Shown: positions 25,063-35,256, counted from the first letter of the stretch. The stretch is 64,000 bases of DNA from Flammeovirgaceae bacterium (GCA_016709845.1 JADJMA010000036.1:1-64000); one strand, 5' to 3'. Made by a program: numbers and translations. Notes: generated from the sequence alone by a model not told the origin.

Positions 25063-26672
25063 ATGAAGCATTTTTTACTACTTACTCTAGTGGCCTTTCC
25101 TCTACTGGTTTCTGCCCAGATGATAGGCGCACCAGACCGAAAAGCGAGCGAGGGAGAAGGGCCCTTTGATCAATTAATCATTCGTGGTGTCACCATGATT
25201 GACGGAACCGGGGCACCCCCCACTGGCCCCGTAGATATCGTAGTTGAAAACAACAAAATCGTTGAAATCAAATCAGTAGGTGTACCCCACGTTGCCATCA
25301 ATCCGGCCAGGCGTCCAAAGGTTGCCACTAAAGGAAAAGTAAAAGAGATCGATGCCTCTGGTAAGTATATTATGCCAGGCATCATCGACCTTCATGTGCA
25401 TACCGGGGGCGCTGAAAAGGCACCCGAAGCAGAATATACTTACAAGCTTTGGATGGCCAATGGTATCACCACCGTACGTGGAGTTCCAACTGGTGACTTT
25501 GAATGGTCATTAACGGAAAAAAACAGAAGTGCAAGCAATAAAATTGTTGCACCTCGTATTGTCAACTTTCAGGTACCAGGAAGTGGCAAAGAGTGGAAAG
25601 ACAGAAAAATCAACACCACTGCTGACGCCAAAGAATGGGTACAGTACGCCAAGAAGAATGGTGTAGATGGATTGAAGCTGTTCTCTTTCCGTCCTGAAAT
25701 CATGAAAGCGTTGTTGGACGAAGCCAACTCACTTGGAATGGGTAGCACCGCTCACCTTGCACAGAGTGGCGTGGCTCAAATGAACGCTTTGGATGCAGCC
25801 CGTCTCGACTTACCGGTATGACTCACTTTACGGTTTATTTGAATCGATGTATGAAAACAACGATATACAACCTTGGCCTTTAGACATCAACTATGGTGAT
25901 GAACAGCATCGCTTTGGTCAGGTGGCACGTCAATGGAGTTTAGTGAAACCCAATGGAGAAAAGTGGAATGCTTTAATGGACGAATTCCTGAAATTGGATT
26001 TTTACATTAACCCCACAATGACCATATACGTGGCAGGAAGAGATGTAATGGCAGCTCGAAACTCTGACTGGAATATCAAGTATGCTTTACCTACGCAAGT
26101 AGATTTCTTTACCCCTAGCAGAACAAGCCATGGTGCTTACTGGTTCGACTGGACCACCCAAGATGAAGTAGAGTGGAGGAGATTCTACCAGGTTTGGATG
26201 AAGTTCTTAAATGAATATAAAAACAGAGGAGGAAAAGTGACTGTAGGGTCCGACTCAGGCTTCATCTATAATCTTTACGGATTTGGTACTATTCAAGAAT
26301 TGGAGTTGTTGCAGGAAGCCGGTTTCCATCCATTGGAAGTAATTCTGTGCCGCTACAATGTATGGTGCTGAAGAAATTTTCAAGCCTTTGAAAAAACCAA
26401 TTGAGTTCGGTGTAATCCGCGAAGGGCTTTTAGCTGATATGATAATCATAGATGAAAATCCGTTGCAAAATCTTAAAGTACTTTACGGTACAGGTGCGGT
26501 GAGATTGAATGATGCTACCGGAAAGCCAGAAAGAGTAGGCGGTGTGAAGTACACCATCAAAGACGGTATTGTGTACGATGCAAAGCAACTTCTTAAAGAC
26601 GTTGAGAATATGGTGATCAGGCAAAAAGCAGAACGCCCTGCTAATACCAAAGTACCAGGACAGCAGAACTAA
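25063..26672 (+). CDS. Secreted amidohydrolase (imidazolonepropionase/dihydroorotase-like superfamily), frameshifted
   Basis: The start at 25063 gives a signal peptide (MKHFLLLTLVAFPLLVSAQ). The metal-dependent hydrolase core follows: GVTMIDGTG, then PGIIDLHVHTGG (His111 and His113), KKNGVDGLKLFSF, GSTAHLAQSG, VTVGSDSGF and the C-terminal EGLLADMIIIDENPL strand returning to the beta-sandwich. The family hydrolyses amide or related bonds in small molecules; substrate cannot be assigned. The frame breaks near 25810 and 26350, where the family sequence (TGMTHF, TMYGAEEIFKP) continues after one-base shifts, so this is one gene of about 535 residues. A strong terminator follows. Confidence 0.85.
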
Positions 26673-26695
26673 TTTATCTGACTCATTAATTTTTA

Positions 26696-26744
26696 ACGGT
26701 CTGCTCCGTCAACTTTGCTGATGGAGCAGACCGTTATTTTTTTT
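26696..26744 (+). terminator. Rho-independent terminator after the amidohydrolase gene
   Basis: A perfect 12-bp stem (acggtctgctcc / ggagcagaccgt) closes a 15-nt loop and is followed by a run of eight T. Confidence 0.92.
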
Positions 26745-26912
26745 GGAGAGGCAGTAAATTGAACTGTGTCAAAGAAGGAAAAAAATCAACTTTGACATAT
26801 CATGAAAGAGAAAAAACAAGTGTAATAAAAAGTTAAGAGGTTGTGATTTCATTTATATCACTCCCGATAAATAAGAAAAGGACTATCTTGTACCTGTCAT
26901 TCAAACGCAAAT

Positions 26913-27632
26913 ATGCACAGCTACGAACAAATTTTTGAAAATAACAAAAGTGGATCGCGCAAAAGAAAGCTACTGATAAAGATTTTTTACGCATCTGGCG
27001 AGTGGACAAAATCCAAGCTATCTTTATATTGGGTGCAGTGACAGCCGCGCTACTGCGGAAGAGCTCATGGGCGCAAAACCCGGTGACGTATTTGTACATC
27101 GAAATATTGCCAACATCATTAGTAATGTGGACCTAAACGTGATGAGTGTTATCGTGTACGCTGTTACCCATCTGAAAGTAAAACATATTGTAATTTGTGG
27201 ACACTACTTTTGTGGTGGCGTGAAGGCCGCCATGCAACCACAAGATCTGGGACTTTTAAACCCCTGGCTTCGAAACGTAAGGGACGTTTATAGGCTTCAC
27301 AAAGAAGAGTTGAACAATATTGCAGATGAAGAACTAAGATATATGCGGCTGGTTGAATTGAATGTAGAGGAACAATGTATTAATGCCATCAAAACTGCGG
27401 CTGTGCAAAAGACCCATTTATCAACTGGCTATCCCCTGGCAATGGTTGGGTATTTAATGTGAAAAATGGTGAGTTGATTGATCTAAAAATTGATTTTAAT
27501 AAAAAATTAAAAGGGATCCAGGAAATCTATAACCTAGGCCTAGTCAATGAATTCGAGGGAAAACCCACCGAGGTCGCCAACAATTTGAGGGATGGCCGTG
27601 GCCACAATAGTATTGTCCATGGTGACCAGTGA
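26913..27632 (+). CDS. Beta-class carbonic anhydrase, frameshifted
   Basis: It starts MHSYEQIFENN at 26913. Zinc ligands and the catalytic dyad of beta-carbonic anhydrases are visible: YIGCSDSR and VICGHYFCGG, plus VFVHRNIAN. The enzyme interconverts CO2 and bicarbonate in the cytoplasm. Three frame breaks (near 26946, 26988 and 27440) are each repaired by one base; the middle region 27067-27462 is open. The family normally ends close to IQEIYNLG (about 27540); in this sequence the frame runs on to a TGA at 27630-27632 through a stretch that on the other strand encodes an MFS fragment, so the true end may lie near 27540. Confidence 0.85.
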
Positions 27633-27674
27633 TATGCCGGCATCAGTGCAACTAAAAACCCAATTTCTACGCAT
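27540..27674 (-). pseudogene. MFS drug-transporter N-terminal remnant
   Basis: The minus strand encodes 44 residues starting MRRNWVF and containing LVTMDNTIVATAIPQIVGDL, the first transmembrane helix signature of the DHA2/EmrB-type major facilitator transporters. The match stops abruptly at GGFSL, just where the carbonic anhydrase reading ends. Only the first 10 percent of such a gene is present, so this is a fragment left by a rearrangement or an assembly junction. Confidence 0.6.
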
Positions 27675-27778
27675 TCTCTTTCACCACAATTACATTCAGT
27701 TTTTATCGAAAGATAAAAAACTGCCAAGAATGATGATGTTTTTATAAACACTATTAACACTATAACAACGTAGTACGA

Positions 27779-29518
27779 TCATTTGTGCAGTGATGTAGCC
27801 GATTTTAATTCATATTCAAAAGAATCTTTTAAGTCTTCCAATTCGGCTTGCGCGTTGGATATTTTATCAGACAAGGCTATATCAGAAGCCGGAACAACAT
27901 CCGCCACCGTGCCCAATGATTTTTGATACCAATCCGTCCAGGCATTCAGTATTTCTTCCTCCTCGTTAATAGGCTTTCCGGCTGCGACCGCTGCTTTGCT
28001 TAACTCATATTCTTTTTTCAACCGGGCTTTAGCCGAAGTCATTAACATAGTAATTAACCCTTGTGCGGTTTTATCATCGGCATTAATTAATGTGTAGGCA
28101 CTTACGAGTGCCGCTGTCCCCACATTTATCATAGATTCTTTTGATACTTTATCAATACGATCATTATCCGTGTGATAAAATTGATCGGTGAAATGCCATA
28201 GTAGTAATCCCGAATATCAGCTTTCAAAATGGCGTATGGTCGCTACCTCCTTCAAAGGGATTGGTCTTCACTTCCCAATGGGCATACGCGCCTTGGTTTT
28301 CAAAAACATGAATAATAAAATCATTAAGGTAATGAGGTTTCATGTCTTTCAATTCAAGCTTTCGTCCACCCCATTCCGTGTGTTTATCTTCACCACGTGT
28401 CCAGATGGCGCTAGGATCCGGCATCTTCTCTATCAGAAATGATCCACCTGTTATCGCTGTATTCTCGCCCACCATGTCCAAACTTATTCCCCAGTTTATT
28501 TCTGATGTGCGCTTATCTTTTTCAATAATATAAAGATGGGTTGAAGTGATCTCATCACCCCACAGAAAAGTAAGCGTGCGCTTTGCTTCCAGCTTGCTTG
28601 CCTTTACTAATTTTGCTGTGATCATCGCCATTTCCAATTGTGTTCCCACACCGGTGGCATTATCACCGGCACCCGGCTCTTGTATATGCGCACTAAACAC
28701 CAGGCTCTCTTTTGGTAAGGATGATCCTTTTACATTCGCCACCACAGTTAATTCTTCTGAGGGATAAATTTTTGTGGTGATGTTCACCCTTACTTTTATT
28801 GGGCCCGCTGTTATCGCTTTCTTTAATTTTTCATTAGCCTCATAAGAAAGTGCAATTCCCCAAGTCTTAATTTTTTCATCGTAGGACAAGCTTCTAAACT
28901 GAATAGATGTCTTGTTTTTCTAGGTTGCAAATAGGCAGGGTTGTCGTAGGTTATGATCCCTAATGCTCCCGCTTCGATAGCACTTTTATATAATTGTCTG
29001 GGGCTCATCTCAGCAAAAAAAATTTTCCCCTTTACATTTTTTGATTTTAATTCGTCCGCATCTTTGATATAAATAACATCCGCCACAACACCACCTTTCG
29101 GAGTAGAGGTGGAATTTAAGAAGACCATATTTCGATTAGTGGATTGATCCAACAACTTTTCATTTGTACCCATAATCGAAAGGCTTCCATCTACAGGTTC
29201 CCAGGTAGGTCGATCCATTTCACGTGTTTCAACCCGATAAGTAAGTCGATCAGTAGCTTCTGCTTTTGACTCAAGCTTATAACCTGCTTCTTCCAGTTTA
29301 GCAACAATGCGGTAAACACTTTCATTAAAACCAGTATTGCCGGGTACCCTCCAATATTTTTCTACGAATGCCGTAGTCTTATAGGCTACATCTCCTTTAA
29401 ATTCAGGGCGTACCAGTTCGAAATACTTATCGATGGTTTCAGTCATCGTTGGATTTCTGGAACAGGATAAAAATGTTGTGGCGAAAATGATGAATGCTAA
29501 CGTGATTCTGTTTTTCAT
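27779..29518 (-). CDS. M28 family peptidase, lipoprotein, frameshifted
   Basis: The N-terminus is a lipoprotein signal (IIFATTFLSCSRN). A PA-like domain follows (KGKIFFAEMSPRQLYKSAIEAGALGII in pieces), then the M28 catalytic domain: VFSAHIQEPGAGDNATGVG, LTFLWGDEI, SLDMVGEN, PFEGGSDHTPF and FYHTDNDRIDKV. It probably trims peptides in the periplasm or at the cell surface. The gene breaks frame near 28870 and 28225, with continuous family sequence across each. Note that the usual H-x-D ligand is SAHIQ and the D-E pair is GDE, so the metal site differs slightly from classical aminopeptidases. About 575 residues in total. Confidence 0.8.
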
Positions 29519-29646
29519 ATAGATGGATTCCTTTTTTGGAAATTCACCTCAATAAACTCAAAATAGTCCGAAGCTTTTTAAGTGTTATACTATCGGCTAG
29601 TCTTAGTTATAAACGAAGATTCGTTGGGGTTTACTCTACACTGCCT

Positions 29647-29738
29647 GGGGCTATTCGATATTTGTAATGTCGAACGACAGATAAATAAGGAATTAAAGAT
29701 CCGATTTATCCGGCTTCCGGATTACAAATTCCGAAGCC
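29647..29738. repeat. Dispersed intergenic repeat, copy 1
   Basis: The sequence contains aatgtcgaacgacagata and ends in an imperfect palindrome (cttccggattacaaattccgaag). It aligns over about 85 bp with the element at 31936-32024 and in its last 35 bp with 30326-30394. It lies between the M28 gene start and the end of the GreB-like gene. Confidence 0.75.
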
Positions 29739-29752
29739 TAATAATCTCACAA

Positions 29753-30257
29753 CTATCCATACGCTATCGCTACAATCTTAAAAACCCTGTTGTCTCTCGC
29801 TAGTTTTAAGATGGCCTCGTCCCCTACTTTCTTCTCCATCAACAGGCGGGCAACCGGAGCTACAAAGGCAATCTTTCCTTTGGTGATGTCTGCTTCATCC
29901 ACTCCTACAATTTGAAATTTTTTGAAGTTTGCTGCTCTTGTCAATTTGAAGAGTTACCGTGGCCCCAAACCTTACTTCATCCCGCGGTTGCTCATTTACG
30001 TCAACTATTTTGGCCGTAGCAATTCTTTCAGTGAGCAAGAGTAATCTGGCGTTGATATGATTGAGTGCAATGCGATGTTCATTCTCATTAATGTTGTCCA
30101 GAAGGGTGATCTCCCGAAGCATTTCTTTCTTTTCGGCCAACAGCGCATCTAAGCCAACTTGTGTTACATAGTTTGCTTCTCCTGCTGGCAAATCAGCCCT
30201 AGGCGGTACCAACGGCACCTCTTCCTGATCACCCTCTTTTACAAATCCTCTACTCAT
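29753..30257 (-). CDS. GreA/GreB-family transcription elongation factor, one frameshift
   Basis: The N-terminal part starts MSRGFVKEGDQEE and holds the coiled-coil domain (LDALLAEKKEMLREITLL, ARLLLLTERIATA). The C-terminal FKBP-like part contains FQIVGVDEADITKGKIAF and ends VFKIVAIAYG. The factor inserts its coiled coil into RNA polymerase and rescues backtracked complexes. The two parts are in different frames with the change near 29935 in an A-rich run (ttttttgaagttt), consistent with a one-base error. About 165 residues, normal for GreB-like proteins of this phylum. Confidence 0.85.
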
Positions 30258-30325
30258 GATTGAGTATGCTCTAAGTATAAAGATAGTGCATTAAGCGTGC
30301 TTTTAGCTATAGAATTAATACTATC

Positions 30326-30394
30326 AGGCTTTGGGATTACAAATCTCTAAGGGCTCAAGATTTATCCGGCTTCGGGATTAGAAATTCCGAAGAG
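30326..30394. repeat. Dispersed intergenic repeat, tandem hairpin version (copy 2)
   Basis: Two related palindromic modules lie next to each other: gctttgggattacaaatctc and ggcttcgggattagaaattccgaag. The second matches the 3' palindromes of the copies at 29647 and 31936. It sits between the GreB-like gene start and the histidine kinase stop. Confidence 0.7.
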
Positions 30395-30449
30395 CATTAT
30401 TATTGATTAATTTTTTATAGATGGGACAAAATAGAACCAATTATCCGTT

Positions 30450-31730
30450 TCATGTTATCTCAGCACGTTGAAATTCTGAAGGCAACTCTACTTGAAACTT
30501 TGAACCCTTTCCTTCGTGCGACTCTACCGCAATGCTTCCTCCAAGTTTTACTAGAGCCTCTCTCACAATATACAGCCCCAGACCTGATCCGTTGGAATGC
30601 TCGTGTGCACGGTAAAACATTTCAAAAACTCTGTCCTGCAGCTCACTCTTAATACCAATACCATTGTCTTCAATTGTGATTTGTATTTTATCAAGAATTT
30701 TTTCTCCATTTAGCTTAATCCAAGATGTTTCCTTGTTAGGATCATGATATTTTATCGCATTTGATATCAGGTTGTTAAAAATTATTTTGATGCGTGAAAC
30801 ATCAGAAATAACTATTAAATCCTCATCCATATCCCAACAGAAATCAATTCGCTCTTTATCTGCCTGAAAATGGAGGTCATTCACTATTGATTCTATAAGG
30901 GTTTTTAAATTAACTTTCTCTGGCGTTACTTCTACCCTGCTATTTCTGGAATAATCTATAATCTCATTAATGAAAACATTCATTGATTTAATTCGATCAT
31001 TCATTAAATCAAGATATTTTGATTTAAGCTCCTCATCTTTTTCAAGTTTTGATATACTTATTAACCCTGATAATGTACTAAGGGGCGAGCGCAAATCATG
31101 TGAGGCACTATAGACGAACCGATCCAACTCTATGTTTATTTTTGACAATTCCTCATTTTGTTCACGGATCACTTTTTCGCTTTCCCTCAAAGCCAGTTCG
31201 GCCTCGTAATTAAATTTAAAATAGATCATAATGGTATAAATACATACCCCTGTCATGATTAGTGTATTCAGTATGAAAAATAGATTCGCCTCCCACGCAT
31301 TGACCTCCTTCCAGTGAATAAAGGATATGTCTGTTGTAAAGGTGATTATGTGTAGCGTCAAAGAAAGCATTGCAAAAAATAAAGCACCTTTCCATTGCTC
31401 ATACCCATACAGTGCCATGGCCACCGTACCTGCAGTAACAAAATGCAAATACATCCCTGTGGTAAAGGGTTCACTGGTGGCCACTACAAATATCATCATG
31501 TTAAAGGTCAGTAAGCCAAACACTTTAGATGCCTCCAAATAGTTGAACCGTAAAAGCAGCCAATTTATTACCGTCCAAAGAAAAAATGCCAGATACATAT
31601 AGGTACTAACATCTATTTCAAAGATTTTATCAAGAATTAAGTAAAGGGCTGTGACCAAAAAAACCAACTGATTAAGTTGCCTTATTAAGACCCAGCGCCT
31701 CTCAGTCAATGATCGATTAAAGGGTTTCAT
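30450..31730 (-). CDS. Membrane sensor histidine kinase
   Basis: This intact 426-residue protein has six predicted transmembrane segments in residues 15-170, a short coiled coil (residues 175-205), then the HisKA domain with the phosphoacceptor His211 in SASHDLRSPLS and an HATPase_c domain with N box NLISNAIKYHD, G1 box EDNGIGI and G2 box GSGLGLYIV. It should autophosphorylate and pass the phosphate to a response regulator. No response regulator gene is adjacent, so it is an orphan here. The signal is unknown; the sensor part is entirely membrane-embedded with only short loops. Confidence 0.9.
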   Translation of the reverse strand: MKPFNRSLTERRWVLIRQLNQLVFLVTALYLILDKIFEIDVSTYMYLAFFLWTVINWLLLRFNYLEASKVFGLLTFNMMIFVVATSEPFTTGMYLHFVTAGTVAMALYGYEQWKGALFFAMLSLTLHIITFTTDISFIHWKEVNAWEANLFFILNTLIMTGVCIYTIMIYFKFNYEAELALRESEKVIREQNEELSKINIELDRFVYSASHDLRSPLSTLSGLISISKLEKDEELKSKYLDLMNDRIKSMNVFINEIIDYSRNSRVEVTPEKVNLKTLIESIVNDLHFQADKERIDFCWDMDEDLIVISDVSRIKIIFNNLISNAIKYHDPNKETSWIKLNGEKILDKIQITIEDNGIGIKSELQDRVFEMFYRAHEHSNGSGLGLYIVREALVKLGGSIAVESHEGKGSKFQVELPSEFQRAEIT

Positions 31731-31935
31731 TCAGTACATGGAATAAATAGAAGACTTTGATAAGGTTTCAAAAGAAGCGGATATCTTTAGCTCTCAAAAA
31801 AGCTTCTCGAAATGTAGGTAAAAAAGTCAAGATTATACCTCTTCAGCTACTAAAATCATTAGTGGATGAAATCAATCAGCATTCGAAAAAAATGGTTCTG
31901 ATTTTCATTGTGTTATTCCCAATAAATAGGGAGCC

Positions 31936-32024
31936 GGGGCTGATAAAAATTTTCAATGTCGTACGACAGATAATTAGGATTTAAGATTCAATTTATCTTG
32001 CTTCGGATTACAAATCCTGAAGAG
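31936..32024. repeat. Dispersed intergenic repeat, copy 3
   Basis: It contains aatgtcgtacgacagata and ends in the palindrome cttcggattacaaatcctgaag. It aligns with the copy at 29647-29738 with a few substitutions and single-base gaps. Confidence 0.75.
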
Positions 32025-32025
32025 T

Positions 32026-32067
32026 CAAAAAGCAAACTGCCTCACCCGATAAATCGGATGAGGCAGT
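32026..32067 (-). terminator. Terminator downstream of ftsZ
   Basis: Read on the minus strand, actgcctcatccga pairs with tcgggtgaggcagt (14 bp, one G-T) around a 4-nt loop, followed by ttgcttttt. It lies about 200 bp past the ftsZ stop and closes the dcw operon. Confidence 0.8.
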
Positions 32068-32218
32068 CGAGTTTAAAAAATGGGTTAAACTCAGTTTAAA
32101 AAATAAGGCACTCCGGCACCGGCAAAAAATATTTACCACCAACAACCACTACGAATGGAGTAAAAACCAGTCGTGCCGGATATGCCATGTCTTTAGGGAT
32201 TTAGGATTTTAGAAGTAC

Positions 32219-32255
32219 GATTTACGAATTGGCTATCAATCGTAATTCGTAAATC
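32219..32255. repeat. Inverted repeat at the ftsZ 3' end
   Basis: A perfect 12-bp inverted repeat (gatttacgaatt / aattcgtaaatc) with a further half copy (aattcgtaaat) up to the ftsZ stop. Similar acgatttacga words occur at about 54110-54135, so it may be a dispersed element. Confidence 0.6.
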
Positions 32256-32271
32256 ATAATTCGTAAATAAC

Positions 32272-33897
32272 TTAATCCACATTATCATGCAAAAACTTAT
32301 TGTTACCCAACAGGTTATTATCATCGTTCAGGTTATAGCGCGAAATAAACGGCTCAGAAGAATGCGGCACGTTGTCCATCTTCACGCCTCTGCGTAAGTA
32401 GGCTGGCAGCGACCACTTTTCATTAAAGTCTTCCTTCGTCATTTCGTTTTTCTTGTTGGCCTTCAGTTTTTCTCTGCGCTGGCGTGCCTGCTCTTCCAAT
32501 CGGGCTTTGGTTCTACGCACTTCCATCAGGCCTTCTTCATTAATTACCTGATCGGCCGAAACCTCTTTGCCTAACTCAAACTCCTCTTCATCATCAAGAA
32601 ATAAACTATCCTCACCTTGATCTTCGTCCGACTTAGAGTTTGAATCACTACTCTTAAATAATTCAAACGTATAAGAACGTTCGTTCGAAAAGTTGTCATC
32701 CTTTGATGGTGGTGCGTCAGGAGTTTTGCTATCATCTCTGTGTTCACCTGCATTCATTTCTTTCTCTTCGCTTTTCAAAATAGGACGGTCTTCCACCTTC
32801 TTCAGCGTAACATCCACATTCTGTTGATTCACTGAATTATCTGCAATTCCAAAAAGTGAAATCTGTGATCGATCGAGCTCGTGCACTTTTTTCTCATCCA
32901 CTTTGCGTTTCAATTGTCCTTCGGCAAAGAAGCCCGTAGCAATTACGGTTACCCGGATTCTGTCGGCTAATCCCGTATCGACCCCATGACCAAAGATTAC
33001 TTCGGCATCGTCACCAGCTTGTTGCTGAATATATTCGGTGATGGTTGTCAACTCATCCATCTGAAGTTCAGCTTCATCACCCGAGATAATAGACAGAAGA
33101 ATTTTCTTCGCACCCATAATGTCTTTGTTATCCAGTAAGGGAGATGCCAGCGCCTGTTGTGCCGCCTTAACCGCCCGGTTATCGCCCCGTGTTTCGGCCG
33201 AACCCATAACGGCTGCACCGGCATTCAACATAACGGTACGCACATCCTGGAAATCAACATTAACATAACCCGCGAGTGTAATTATTTCCGCAATACCTTT
33301 GGCCGCGGTTGTCAATACGTTGTCGGCCTCACCGAAGGCTTGACCAATGGCGAGGTTACCATAGATTTCTCGCAACTTATCATTAAGAATAATAAGTACC
33401 GTATCGCAACTTGAACGAAAGGCATCCACACCTAATTCGGCCTGAGCCAGTTTTTTCTTTCCTTCAAATGAAAATGGAACGGTAACAATTCCTACCGTAA
33501 GAATGTCCATGTCCTTGGCAATCTTGGCGATAACGGGGGCTGCCCCAGTACCTGTTCCGCCACCCATACCAGCAGTAACAAAAACCATCTTAGTGCCCAT
33601 TAACATTTCGCGAATCTGTTCTTTACTTTCAATAGCGGCTGCACGGCCCACTTCCGGATTGGCTCCACAGCCAAGACCTTCGGTAAGGTTAACACCTAAT
33701 TGAAGTTTATAAGGAACCGGACTGCTGTTCAATGCCTGCAGATCGGTATTGGCAACCACAAACTCGACATCCTTAATGCCTTGACGAAACATGTGGTTGA
33801 CTGCGTTGCTACCTCCGCCACCCACACCGATTACTTTGATAATCGATTTGTGATGCTTGGGGAGATCAAATTTGTATCCTGTTATTGGTTCAAACAT
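32272..33897 (-). CDS. ftsZ: Cell division protein FtsZ
   Basis: This tubulin-like GTPase forms the division ring. The GTP-binding motifs are visible: VGGGGSNAVNHM near residue 25 and the tubulin signature GMGGGTGTGAAP near residue 112, plus NTDLQAL. The GTPase and C-terminal domains span about residues 15-330. A long charged linker rich in D, E, S and K follows, then the conserved C-terminal peptide LPAYLRRG, and an unusual further tail of about 35 residues ending FLHDNVD. At 541 residues it is longer than most FtsZ but normal for Bacteroidota. It is the last gene of the dcw cluster, 24 bp behind ftsA. Confidence 0.97.
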   Translation of the reverse strand: MFEPITGYKFDLPKHHKSIIKVIGVGGGGSNAVNHMFRQGIKDVEFVVANTDLQALNSSPVPYKLQLGVNLTEGLGCGANPEVGRAAAIESKEQIREMLMGTKMVFVTAGMGGGTGTGAAPVIAKIAKDMDILTVGIVTVPFSFEGKKKLAQAELGVDAFRSSCDTVLIILNDKLREIYGNLAIGQAFGEADNVLTTAAKGIAEIITLAGYVNVDFQDVRTVMLNAGAAVMGSAETRGDNRAVKAAQQALASPLLDNKDIMGAKKILLSIISGDEAELQMDELTTITEYIQQQAGDDAEVIFGHGVDTGLADRIRVTVIATGFFAEGQLKRKVDEKKVHELDRSQISLFGIADNSVNQQNVDVTLKKVEDRPILKSEEKEMNAGEHRDDSKTPDAPPSKDDNFSNERSYTFELFKSSDSNSKSDEDQGEDSLFLDDEEEFELGKEVSADQVINEEGLMEVRRTKARLEEQARQRREKLKANKKNEMTKEDFNEKWSLPAYLRRGVKMDNVPHSSEPFISRYNLNDDNNLLGNNKFLHDNVD

Positions 33898-33910
33898 GAC
33901 AATTGTTATT

Positions 33911-33920
33911 TAGTGGTTGT
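33911..33920 (-). promoter_or_regulatory. Shared dcw leader motif before ftsZ
   Basis: The minus strand reads ACAACCACTA, 13 nt before the ftsZ ATG. The identical 10-mer precedes ftsA and mraZ. Confidence 0.45.
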
Positions 33921-33921
33921 T

Positions 33922-35232
33922 TCAATATTCATTTTTCTCATCGAGGTCATCGATTAAGAGACCTTTTGTTTTATTCAAGATGCTAGTGAAAAAATCAGAA
34001 GCTGGATTCATTTTCTCCTTCTTAACCTTCACCGGTTTTTGTAAACTCTTAGCTTCTTTATAACGCTCCTCACGTTCGTCAAGCGAACGGAAACCGGACA
34101 ATACCAGACCTACGGAAGTGGCATACATGGGACTCTTTACTGCCTCCATCTTACTCTTTCCTAAATGTTCGTTTGGATAACCGATGCGTGCATCCATACC
34201 CGTCATGTACTCTACTAATTGCTTAAGGCAACTTAGTTGAGCTCCACCACCAGTAATGACAATGCCTCTTGCCAACCTATTTTCAAATCCCGAATTAATA
34301 ATTTCGATATGTGTCATCTCAATAATTTCTTCCATGCGCGCCTGAATAATGCTTGAAAGATTTTTTACTGAGATTTCTTTGGCGGTTCTGTTTCTGATTC
34401 CTGGTATCGAAACGATTTCGTTCGGGCTTGCCTCTTCAGCAATTGCTTTACCAAAACGAGTTTTCAATTGCTCGGCTTGCTTTGCCATTACCATTAACCC
34501 ATGCTGGATGTCGTTGGTCAGAATGTTTCCACCAAAAGGAATTACCGCTGTATGGCGGATAATGTTATCGTGAAAAATCGCAATGTCTGTGGTACCACCG
34601 CCAATATCGATCAGGCAAACACCGGCTTCTTTTTCTTCTTCGCTTAACACGGCCAGGCTGGATGCCAAGGGCTCAAGAATCAAGTCTTCAATTTCGAGAC
34701 CGGCTCTGCGAATACACTTATTAATATTATTAATAGCACTGGTTTGCGCGGTAATAATATGGAAGTCGGCTTCTAGTCTTACACCACTCATCCCCACCGG
34801 ATCTTTAATACCCTCTTCGTAATCTACAATATAATCCTGTGGCATTACATGAATAATCTCACTGCCTGGTGGAATAACAATGCGGTACATATCTTCAGTG
34901 AGTCGGTTTACATCTTCAATGCTTACCTCATCATCTTTAGAACTGCGGGTTATACCACCGTGATGTATAGAGCTGCGGATGTGTTGCCCAGCAATGCCAA
35001 CGTTCACTACGCCAATGTCGATACCCGACATATCGCTGGCTTCCTTTACGGCCTTCTCAATAGCGAACACCGTTTTATCAATGTTGGTTACAATACCTTT
35101 GATCACACCTTCTGATTCGGCTTTGCCCATACCGAGCACTTCGAGCTTGCCGAATTCATTCTTGCGACCTACAATGGCGCAGATCTTGGTTGTACCAATA
35201 TCCAGACCTACAACTATTTTTTCCTTTTCCAT
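33922..35232 (-). CDS. ftsA: Cell division protein FtsA
   Basis: This 436-residue actin-like ATPase tethers FtsZ to the membrane. The phosphate-1 motif VGLDIGTTKICAIVG is at residues 8-22, the 1C domain lies in residues 80-160, and phosphate-2 (CLIDIGGGTTDIAIF) and adenosine (GIVITGGGAQLS) motifs follow. The C-terminal end (DFFTSILNKTKGLL) is a plausible amphipathic membrane-targeting helix. It lies between ftsQ and ftsZ, 54 bp after the ftsQ stop. Confidence 0.96.
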   Translation of the reverse strand: MEKEKIVVGLDIGTTKICAIVGRKNEFGKLEVLGMGKAESEGVIKGIVTNIDKTVFAIEKAVKEASDMSGIDIGVVNVGIAGQHIRSSIHHGGITRSSKDDEVSIEDVNRLTEDMYRIVIPPGSEIIHVMPQDYIVDYEEGIKDPVGMSGVRLEADFHIITAQTSAINNINKCIRRAGLEIEDLILEPLASSLAVLSEEEKEAGVCLIDIGGGTTDIAIFHDNIIRHTAVIPFGGNILTNDIQHGLMVMAKQAEQLKTRFGKAIAEEASPNEIVSIPGIRNRTAKEISVKNLSSIIQARMEEIIEMTHIEIINSGFENRLARGIVITGGGAQLSCLKQLVEYMTGMDARIGYPNEHLGKSKMEAVKSPMYATSVGLVLSGFRSLDEREERYKEAKSLQKPVKVKKEKMNPASDFFTSILNKTKGLLIDDLDEKNEY

Positions 35233-35246
35233 GATGCTTAGATTAT

Positions 35247-35256
35247 TAGTGGTTGT
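35247..35256 (-). promoter_or_regulatory. Shared dcw leader motif before ftsA
   Basis: ACAACCACTA on the minus strand, 14 nt before the ftsA ATG, identical to the motif before ftsZ and mraZ. Confidence 0.45.

Larger units (their letters stand above)
31731..32271. other. Intergenic interval between histidine kinase and ftsZ
   Basis: The 540 bp hold a copy of the dispersed repeat (31936-32024), the ftsZ terminator hairpin (32036-32067) and an inverted repeat next to the ftsZ stop (32219-32255). A 75-codon plus-strand frame at 31757-31984 overlaps the repeat, has no family and I regard it as non-coding. Confidence 0.6.

Noticed and set aside
31757..31984. Plus-strand frame of 75 codons between histidine kinase and ftsZ
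   Set aside because: It overlaps the dispersed repeat, has no family pattern and no start context; probably chance.
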